Assembly (NCBI GenBank): GCA_023442755.1
Contig: JAEZXS010000254.1
Location: 1 to 19,504 of the forward strand
Source of the DNA: Pseudomonadota bacterium
Lineage (GTDB): Bacteria; Desulfobacterota; Syntrophobacteria; Syntrophobacterales; Syntrophobacteraceae
Length of the DNA stretch: 19,504 nucleotides
Reading direction: 5' to 3'
The notes beneath the pieces were generated by a model. It saw nothing but the letters and a program-made list of their open reading frames with translations. It searched no databases and was not told the DNA's origin. The position numbers were made by a program, and so were the translations under genes. Positions within the stretch are counted from its first letter, which is position 1, and each line of letters starts with the position of its first letter. Shown in pieces: positions 13,657-19,504 of this stretch.

Positions 13657-15645
13657 TTATCTTCTTGCCCCGGCAATACGCCCTTCGCAGGCGCATATTT
13701 CCTGGTCCTGAGAGCAGTCGCGCAGTCTTTCCAGCTTTGCCTTCACGGACGGGAACAGGTTCATGTCCGTGTGAGGGAGGAAAAGAGAAGCGATGAATTC
13801 GTTCATGAAATCCTGGTTGATGCTGAGTTCGAAGTAGGTCATGCCGGCCGCTATCTGTTCGGCTTTGTGGAAAGCATGGGTCGACAGCAGCGCATACCTG
13901 GCCCCCGCCAGTGAGCTGTTTCCTATGAACCTGATCCGGTCGATCGGTATGTCCGGAAGGAGCCCTATGAATATGGCCTTTTCGATATCGAGATGGGCGC
14001 CGAAACCACCGGCGACGTAAACCCTTTGCAGATCATTGAAGCCCAGGCCCATACTCTGCAGAAGAACCCGGAGAGAGGCGAGGAGCGCCCCTTTGGTCCT
14101 GATGAGGTTGCTGATATCATCCTCGGTTATCACTATCGATTCACCTGAGGCGCTTCGGCCGGGCGGTACGATGGTGAACTGGGGAATGTCCCCGTTGACG
14201 TTCACGCGGGGATGGTCAAGATTGATGAAACGGCCGCTCTGGTCGATGATGCCTGCAGAGAGAAGTTCCGCAATGATGTCGATTATGGCGGAACCGCAGA
14301 GGCCGACCGGCTTGGTTTGTCCTATGGTTTCGAAAAGGACCTGCTCGTCTTTGAAATAGATCTTTTCGATTGCGCCGCGCGTCGCACGCATCCCGCATTT
14401 AATGCCGGCTCCCTCGAAGGCCGGACCGGCAGAAGATGAGCAGCAGACGAGCCATTCGTTGTTGCCGATAACGACCTCACCATTCGTGCCGACATCTATG
14501 AGGGCGCTGATCTCCGGCTGGTCGCTCATGCCGCAGGCCAGAACTCCGGCCGTGATATCTCCTCCTATGTAGCTGCTGACGCAGGGCATGCAATGGAGCA
14601 GTGCTTTCTTGTGCGATCTGAGCCCGGCTTCCGCCGCCTGCAACTGGGGAAATCGCGCCGCTACCGGTATATAGGGAGCGAGGCGGATGTGCGAGGGGTC
14701 CAATCCCAGCAGAAGGTGGCTCATGACGGTATTCCCGGCGGCAACGAATGCGGTGATGCTCTTGTGCTGGATCTTCTTCTTTTTGACAAGCGAGTCGATC
14801 AGGGAGTTTATGCTGTAGATGACTGCTTCCGTGAGCCGCTCGAGCCCTGACTCTTTGCCCGCGTGGATCATCCGGGATATGACATCTTCACCGTACCTGG
14901 CCTGGCTGTTGTTGCACGCCTGGACGGCAACGACAGCTCCGGTGTGCAGGTCGATCAGCTGGGCGACTATGGTTGTGGTTCCGATGTCGATGGCCATCCC
15001 ATAGTTGTGCTCGCTGGTATCGCCTCCCTCGATCTCCCGGATATTCGGACATCCGGAGTCCCGAAAATGGATGGTGGCGGTAATCTTCCAGTCGTTTTTG
15101 CGAAGAAGGTTGCCGAGCCCCCAAAGACAGGAATTGTGGGCCTGGAGGTTGGGCAGCTCGGGGACTATCTTCCTCAGAGCGCGGTAAATGCGGTCGAGGT
15201 CCGATAGGCTGTCGGTCAGGGTGGGCGGAGGCAGCTCCAGGTAAAGCTTCTGACAAAGCGGCCTGAAAAAAGGCGCGGGAACCGCCGGATCGACATCGAT
15301 CGGTACGCCCGATGCCACCAGGTAATCGGAAATCTGGATCTGGTCGACGTTATTCCGTGACTCCGGCGGCACCCATACCTCGATTTCACTTCCCTGGACT
15401 TCAGCCTTGCAGGCAAGGACAAACCCTTGCGCAAGCTCCGCTGCGGTCAGCGGGCCGGCCGCATTGCCCGTTAGCTTTGCATTTCCGTGTTTGATTTTGA
15501 CGCGGCACTTTCCGCATACGCCCTGTCCGCCGCACTGGTTGTTGATTTCTACTCCCGCATCTGAAGCGATATCGATCAGTTTTTCCCCGGGGTCGGCTTC
15601 GGCATGAACGCCTCCCGGTTGAAAAGTCACTTTAACCTTACTCAT
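13657..15645 (-). CDS. RACo-type corrinoid activator, full length (2Fe-2S + middle domain + ASKHA ATPase)
   Basis: A 662-aa protein with the domain order of Carboxydothermus RACo, which reactivates the corrinoid iron-sulfur protein of the Wood-Ljungdahl pathway by ATP-driven electron transfer. The 2Fe-2S domain has C38, C44, C47 and C79. A linker and middle domain fill ~95-212. The ASKHA part starts with DIGTTT (220-225), then LIDVGTNGEVV, SSSAGPAFEGAGI and AGGFGAHLD. ATG 15645 has GGAG six nt upstream. Unusual is a C-terminal cluster C644-x6-C651-x-C653 that I do not recall from RACo. It is the first gene of a pair with the hydrolase. No CO dehydrogenase/acetyl-CoA synthase genes are in the window, so its corrinoid partner is inferred. 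Confidence 0.92.
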   Translation of the reverse strand: MSKVKVTFQPGGVHAEADPGEKLIDIASDAGVEINNQCGGQGVCGKCRVKIKHGNAKLTGNAAGPLTAAELAQGFVLACKAEVQGSEIEVWVPPESRNNVDQIQISDYLVASGVPIDVDPAVPAPFFRPLCQKLYLELPPPTLTDSLSDLDRIYRALRKIVPELPNLQAHNSCLWGLGNLLRKNDWKITATIHFRDSGCPNIREIEGGDTSEHNYGMAIDIGTTTIVAQLIDLHTGAVVAVQACNNSQARYGEDVISRMIHAGKESGLERLTEAVIYSINSLIDSLVKKKKIQHKSITAFVAAGNTVMSHLLLGLDPSHIRLAPYIPVAARFPQLQAAEAGLRSHKKALLHCMPCVSSYIGGDITAGVLACGMSDQPEISALIDVGTNGEVVIGNNEWLVCCSSSAGPAFEGAGIKCGMRATRGAIEKIYFKDEQVLFETIGQTKPVGLCGSAIIDIIAELLSAGIIDQSGRFINLDHPRVNVNGDIPQFTIVPPGRSASGESIVITEDDISNLIRTKGALLASLRVLLQSMGLGFNDLQRVYVAGGFGAHLDIEKAIFIGLLPDIPIDRIRFIGNSSLAGARYALLSTHAFHKAEQIAAGMTYFELSINQDFMNEFIASLFLPHTDMNLFPSVKAKLERLRDCSQDQEICACEGRIAGARR

Positions 15646-15738
15646 TCATATCTCCGTCTACCTGGATTGCGGTTGGTATAAAATGGCCGGAACTGGAATC
15701 AGCGCTATGCCCCAGGCAGGCAGGTGAAGGGCAAATAT

Positions 15739-15769
15739 TTGGCCATAACGATAATGGAGATGTTATATT
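15739..15769 (+). promoter_or_regulatory. Weak candidate promoter for the glycosyltransferase
   Basis: TTGGCC (15739-15744) and TATATT (15764-15769) lie 19 bp apart, a little long, 24 bp before the TTG start. They sit in the 148-bp divergent gap shared with the minus-strand RACo gene. Confidence 0.25.
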
Positions 15770-15793
15770 AAAGACATTCTGTGGGGGGATTAA

Positions 15794-16882
15794 TTGCATC
15801 AGAGAAAACCGGTAATAGCCTACTACATTACGCCACATGGCTTCGGGCACGCGGTGCGCTCGCTCGAAATCGTGCGCTGCCTGTTGAACCTGAAGCCGAA
15901 CATCGAGGTGCTTCTTATAACAGATATACCCGCTTCACTTGTAGAAGAAAATACGGGTCGGGAGCTGAAGATGCGAAAAACCCGACTCGATATCGGGCTT
16001 TATCAGTACGACAGTATCCGGTTCGACCTCGGAAAGACTCTTTCTGCGCTACTCGATCTGAAATCGCAATCGGGGCGGATCATTCGCGAAGAATCCGCCT
16101 TTTTAAAGGAACAAAGGATAGATGCGGTAATATGCGATATTCCGTTTCTGCCGTTCCATGCAGCGCATGATTGCGGCATTCCCGCGATCGGCATCAGCAA
16201 CTTTACCTGGGACTGGATCTACGAATCTTATGAGGGCTCCGACCCGCGATGGGGTGACATCCGGTCCTGGGTGCGCGAATACTACGCCATGTGCGGCCTG
16301 TTCCTGCAGCTTCCCATGCACGGAGACTGCTCCGCATGTCCCGTGATAGAGGACAGCCCGCTGGTTGCCCGGGTCTCCGGCCGGAATCGCAGCGAGGTTC
16401 GCAGGCTGTTGGGCCTCGACCCTCACAGAAAGGTATTCCTGGCGGCCTTTACCACCCTGGAGATGAACGAGCGGGCGCTGAGGCGGATAGAAGAAATCCG
16501 TGATGTAACCTTCCTGTACAAGAGTCCAATGGAGTTTCCCGTCTCCAATGCACTCTCGATTGACGGGACTGGCATCTCATACGTGGATGCGGTTGCCGCG
16601 GCCGACAGCGTCATAACAAAGCCCGGATATGGAATCGTATCCGACTGCCTGGCCCACGGAACCCCGGTCATCTATACCGACAGAGGCCCCTTCCCCGAAT
16701 ACCCGATCCTGGTTGATGGGATACGGGAAAACCTGCCTTCCGTTTTCCTCGATCCCGGAGACCTGTACCGGGGCAACTGGGAAGAGGCCATTGGACAAAT
16801 CCTCTCGATGACCCGGAACTCGCCGCCTATCGATGCTCCCGGTGCGGATTTCTGCGCCCGAAGAATAGGGGATTTCCTGTAA
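15794..16882 (+). CDS. GT-B glycosyltransferase-like protein (MurG / L-arabinokinase N-domain type)
   Basis: A 362-aa cytoplasmic protein with the GT-B two-domain plan. The start YYITPHGFGHAVRSLEIVR (10-28) closely resembles the N-terminal glycosyltransferase-like domain of plant L-arabinokinase and MurG-type enzymes; SNFTWDWIY (135-143) is another shared block. The C-terminal nucleotide-sugar side shows SVITKPGYGIVSDCLAHGTPVIY (272-294), with the K-x-G-x-G-x-x-D-x-L pattern of GT28-like proteins. The start is TTG 15794, five nt after GGGGGG; no ATG is near. It is divergent from the RACo-hydrolase pair and may stand alone. The acceptor and sugar are unknown, and an activity other than glycosyl transfer is possible. 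Confidence 0.82.
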   Translation: MHQRKPVIAYYITPHGFGHAVRSLEIVRCLLNLKPNIEVLLITDIPASLVEENTGRELKMRKTRLDIGLYQYDSIRFDLGKTLSALLDLKSQSGRIIREESAFLKEQRIDAVICDIPFLPFHAAHDCGIPAIGISNFTWDWIYESYEGSDPRWGDIRSWVREYYAMCGLFLQLPMHGDCSACPVIEDSPLVARVSGRNRSEVRRLLGLDPHRKVFLAAFTTLEMNERALRRIEEIRDVTFLYKSPMEFPVSNALSIDGTGISYVDAVAAADSVITKPGYGIVSDCLAHGTPVIYTDRGPFPEYPILVDGIRENLPSVFLDPGDLYRGNWEEAIGQILSMTRNSPPIDAPGADFCARRIGDFL

Positions 16883-17033
16883 CCTGCCTCAACTCCCTAC
16901 TTCCCGAATAGAGCCCTTGCCCCATAGACTTTGGGACTTCACGCCTTAGATATGCAGCGACGAAAACTGCTGCGCCATCTCGTTTTCGGGTGCACAGGCG
17001 CCGCCACAATCCAACTGCCGGGTGAGGTGTTCG

Positions 17034-18419
17034 ATGGAAGGACAGATGTTTCTCGAGCGGGTTCGCTCCGAAGGACTTGGCCACAATTCCTATATTCTGG
17101 GTCACGGAGGGAAGGCAGCGGTGATCGACCCCCGTCGCGACTGCGGCATTTATCTCGAAATTGCCTACAGGCATGGGGCTGCCATTACCGCAATTTTCGA
17201 AACCCACCGGAACGAAGATTATGTAATAGGGTCGCAGGAACTGGCCCGTCTTGCCGGAGCGCAGGTCTATCATGGAAGCCGGCTGGATTTCCGGTATGGT
17301 ATCCCGGTGGACCAGGGCGACATGTTCGACCTGGGAGACCTCAGGCTTGTGGTGCTTGAAACTCCCGGCCATACTTTTGAGAGCATTTCGATCGCGGTGA
17401 AGGATTCGAAGTTCGGTAAAGAAGCCGTTGCCGTGTTTTCCGGCGACACACTGTTTATCGGAGATGTCGGCCGAACGGATTTCTTTCCTGAAAATGTCGA
17501 GGAAATGGCGGGGATGCTCTATGACAGCATCTTCGAAAAACTACTGCCGCTCGGAGACCATGTGATTCTGTATCCCGGTCATGGAGCGGGTTCGATCTGC
17601 GGCAAAGGCATGGCGGCCCGGGACTTCTCCACCCTGGGCTACGAACGGGGGTTCAATCCCGTCCTGCAGATCGGCAGCCGGGAGGAATTCATCCGGTACA
17701 AAGTGCAGGAGCATCATTACAAACCACCCTATTTTCGGATGATGGAAAAGCTGAACCTGGAAGGGATCGCCCCGGCAACGTCCGGAATTGCCGGCCCCCG
17801 GCCGCTTGGGGCGGGAGAATTCGTGAAGGCGATAGAAAACGGCGCGTTGGTTCTGGATACGCGAAGCCCCGAAGCCTTTGCCGGAGCGTTTATACCCGGA
17901 AGCACGTCCATTCCCCTGGATATGATACCGGCCTTTGCCGGCTACTTCCTGCCATACGACAGGAAAATCGTCCTGGTAGTTCAGAATTATGAGGATGTCG
18001 CCACTGCGGTGCTGTATCTCAGACGGCTCGGTTACGACGACATACAGGGATACATAGCCGGCGGCATGAGAGTATGGGAAAGCAGCGGGCGATCCTACGA
18101 CAGGATTCCCGCCGTCCATATTGACGAACTCGTTCGGCGCATCCAGTTGGGAGACGATTTTACCCTGCTGGATGTGAGGGGTATCGATGAGGTGAGGCAG
18201 GGGCGTCTTCCCGGCTCCGTCCATATCTACCTGGGCGAACTGAGGCAGCGCCTCGATGAGATTCCAAGAGACAGGCCGGTCACTGCCTACTGCGAAAACG
18301 GCAGCCGGGGTGTTATTGCCGCATCCATCTTGAAACAGAGCGGTTTCGAAGCGGTCGAAGACAGTCTCGGCTCCATGGCAGCATGCATGGCTCTCGGGTG
18401 CCCGATCATCCGGGATTGA
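17034..18419 (+). CDS. MBL-fold hydrolase/dioxygenase with two rhodanese domains (persulfide dioxygenase-like)
   Basis: A 461-aa cytoplasmic protein. Residues 1-240 are a metallo-beta-lactamase domain related to ETHE1-type persulfide dioxygenases; ~255-350 and ~360-461 are rhodanese domains. The usual H-x-H-x-D-H motif reads H58-R-N60-E-D62-Y63, while H113 (TPGHT), D138 (SGDT) and H183 (YPGHG) remain. The three Fe ligands of ETHE1 (first His, TPGHT His, SGD Asp) are therefore intact. The first rhodanese has Q317 at the catalytic Cys position and is probably inactive; the second has C420-E-N-G-S-R and looks active. ATG 17034 has GAGG six nt upstream; GTG 17022 is the alternative. It is convergent with the peroxiredoxin gene, 15 bp away. 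A role in sulfane-sulfur handling is inferred. Confidence 0.88.
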   Translation: MEGQMFLERVRSEGLGHNSYILGHGGKAAVIDPRRDCGIYLEIAYRHGAAITAIFETHRNEDYVIGSQELARLAGAQVYHGSRLDFRYGIPVDQGDMFDLGDLRLVVLETPGHTFESISIAVKDSKFGKEAVAVFSGDTLFIGDVGRTDFFPENVEEMAGMLYDSIFEKLLPLGDHVILYPGHGAGSICGKGMAARDFSTLGYERGFNPVLQIGSREEFIRYKVQEHHYKPPYFRMMEKLNLEGIAPATSGIAGPRPLGAGEFVKAIENGALVLDTRSPEAFAGAFIPGSTSIPLDMIPAFAGYFLPYDRKIVLVVQNYEDVATAVLYLRRLGYDDIQGYIAGGMRVWESSGRSYDRIPAVHIDELVRRIQLGDDFTLLDVRGIDEVRQGRLPGSVHIYLGELRQRLDEIPRDRPVTAYCENGSRGVIAASILKQSGFEAVEDSLGSMAACMALGCPIIRD

Positions 18420-18434
18420 GCCCCGGGATTGCCG

Positions 18435-19094
18435 CTATAGTTCCCTCTCGGAAAAATACCAGTCAGTGACGGTAAGATAGGGTTCACTCATGCGTTCCTC
18501 CGCCTCCCGTGTTGTGCCGGGTGGAGGAACGATGACCGGCCTGCCCGGCTTCCAGTCGGCGGGACAGGCGACCGCATGGCGGTCCACGGTCTGCAGGGCG
18601 TCGACCACCCGCAGGATCTCGTCGAAATTGCGTCCCACGCTGAGAGGATAATAAATCATCGCCCGAATGGTCATCATCGGATCGATGAAGAATACGCAGC
18701 GCACCGCGGCCGTGGTCGCGCTGGCTTTGTGGATCATGCCGTATAGCCCGGAGACGTTTTGATCGATATCGGCGATAACCGGGAAGGGGATCCGTACGCC
18801 GAATTTTTCCTCGATGTTTCGCATCCAGGCAATGTGGCTGAAATTGCTGTCGATCGAGCAGCCGATGAGTTTGACGCCGCGCTGCTCGAATTGCTCGAAA
18901 AGCTTTGCGAAAGCAATGAGTTCGGTGGTACAGACGGGCGTGAAGTCGGCAGGATGGGAGAATAGGATCACCCATTGGCCGGCCGCCCACTCCGAAAGCT
19001 TAAGAACTCCGTGCGTGGTGTTTGCTTCAAAATCCGGCGCGGGGCCGTTCAGTTCCAATGCCTGCCGGCATTTCTGGTCCATAGGTCCTTCCAT
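18435..19094 (-). CDS. Peroxiredoxin, Prx6 (1-Cys) type
   Basis: A 219-aa cytoplasmic thiol peroxidase that reduces hydroperoxides. The active site is HPADFTPVCTTEL with peroxidatic C55; R132 in VRCVFFID is the conserved arginine. Length and the C-terminal extension PADWKPGRPVIVPPP put it in the Prx6 group. The C-terminal cysteines that archaeal Prx6 proteins use near the end are absent (LTVTDWYF); other cysteines are C9, C79, C133 and C177. ATG 19094 has GGGAG seven nt upstream; an ATG 12 nt inside has poorer spacing. It probably protects an anaerobe's oxygen-sensitive enzymes. Its neighbour, the convergent MBL-rhodanese protein, is also in sulfur/redox chemistry. Confidence 0.93.
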   Translation of the reverse strand: MEGPMDQKCRQALELNGPAPDFEANTTHGVLKLSEWAAGQWVILFSHPADFTPVCTTELIAFAKLFEQFEQRGVKLIGCSIDSNFSHIAWMRNIEEKFGVRIPFPVIADIDQNVSGLYGMIHKASATTAAVRCVFFIDPMMTIRAMIYYPLSVGRNFDEILRVVDALQTVDRHAVACPADWKPGRPVIVPPPGTTREAEERMSEPYLTVTDWYFSEREL

Positions 19095-19310
19095 GGCGTT
19101 TCTCCCTTTTCATTTGAATGGCGATTGCGGGCTTCGAGATATCGGATAGTTTTGCGGTTTAGGCGAATCGAAACTGGTAGGAAAGCTAAATCCTGGTTCG
19201 CCGGATGGAAAGGCCGAATGTCGCGGATGATTTATTCGCATCCCCGGTGTGAATGTTCGCCGGTTGTACCGCGGGAATATGACCTTTTCTATTGACGGGG
19301 GAAGTGCATG

Positions 19311-19331
19311 AAAATAGCGGCCGATGCCGCT
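19311..19331 (-). terminator. Intrinsic terminator of the PP2C-like gene
   Basis: On the minus strand a perfect AGCGGC-ATCG-GCCGCT hairpin begins at the last base of the stop codon and is followed by ATTTTC. The stem is short but fully GC-rich with a tetraloop. It isolates the peroxiredoxin gene from the upstream gene. Confidence 0.6.
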
Positions 19332-19504
19332 CACATTCTTGCAACGATTGCCGAAATATTGTCCTTTCCTCCTCTTTCGAGGCACATGGCGACAAGTCGA
19401 TCGAGCATTGCCCCGAGTCCGCACCGGGTACTCAGAACTGAGGCTATCTCCTCGTCCGGGATAAGGTCGTGGAGCCCATCCGAACTCAAAAAGAGCATAT
19501 CTCC
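19331..19504 (-). CDS. PP2C-family protein serine/threonine phosphatase, C-terminal part (5' end outside window)
   Basis: The frame is open from the window edge to a TGA at 19333-19331; 57 residues are visible. MLFLSSDGLHDLIPDEEI and GGKDNISAIVAR are the two last metal-binding blocks of PPM/PP2C phosphatases (D of SSDG and D of KDN bind Mn/Mg). Members dephosphorylate Ser/Thr residues and are often paired with Hanks-type kinases. None is visible here. The 236-bp gap to the peroxiredoxin gene carries a terminator. Confidence 0.88.
   Translation of the reverse strand, partial: GDMLFLSSDGLHDLIPDEEIASVLSTRCGLGAMLDRLVAMCLERGGKDNISAIVARM

Noticed and set aside
16931..17359. 142-codon frame with a Tat/lipoprotein-like N-terminus (MQRRKLLRHLVFGC) before the MBL-rhodanese gene
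   Set aside because: It runs out of frame through the MBL coding region with no family motif; the lipobox has Phe at -2. It may be a relic of another gene start, but there is no support.
18404..18434. Direct repeat GGGATTG twice at the end of the MBL-rhodanese gene
   Set aside because: Only 7 bp, no T-tract or mobile-element context; most likely chance.

Overview
The window looks like chromosomal DNA of a strictly anaerobic, Gram-negative bacterium, most likely of the Desulfobacterota (former Deltaproteobacteria, Syntrophobacter-like). This is inferred from gene content (two RACo-type corrinoid activators, corrinoid methyltransferases, a regulatory-type HPr/EI/SmpB cluster, a peroxiredoxin and an MBL-rhodanese protein), not from a database match. 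There are no rRNA, tRNA, CRISPR or transposase signals.

Layout. (1) 1-284: the end of a metallophosphoesterase. (2) 300-8902: the main locus. A short RACo-like reductive activator (minus strand) is divergent from a plus-strand run of corrinoid protein 1, UroD/MtaA-type methyltransferase, pterin-type methyltransferase, OPA-family MFS transporter, a hairpin, corrinoid protein 2 and a PocR-sensor/AraC regulator. A 760-bp region with a structured candidate leader separates the two arms. (3) 8915-9473: two small cysteine-rich proteins on the minus strand, behind a perfect palindrome. (4) 9709-12439: HPr, PTS enzyme I and SmpB on the minus strand, with a terminator-like hairpin between HPr and EI. 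(5) 12807-15645: a full-length RACo-type activator translationally coupled to a membrane-anchored alpha/beta hydrolase. (6) 15794-19504: a MurG-like glycosyltransferase, an MBL-rhodanese protein, a Prx6-type peroxiredoxin and the end of a PP2C phosphatase.

How it fits together. Region 2 reads as a self-contained methyl-transfer (demethylation) cassette. The transporter would import a methylated compound. The UroD-type enzyme (MT1) would move its methyl group to a Co(I) corrinoid protein. The pterin enzyme (MT2) would pass the methyl to tetrahydrofolate for the Wood-Ljungdahl pathway. The RACo-like protein would re-reduce inactivated Co(II), and the PocR/AraC protein would sense the substrate or a product. 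The methyl donor is not known. The transporter keeps both arginines that bind phosphate in GlpT, which suggests an anionic, possibly organophosphate-like, substrate. This cassette is the best candidate in the window for an undescribed system.
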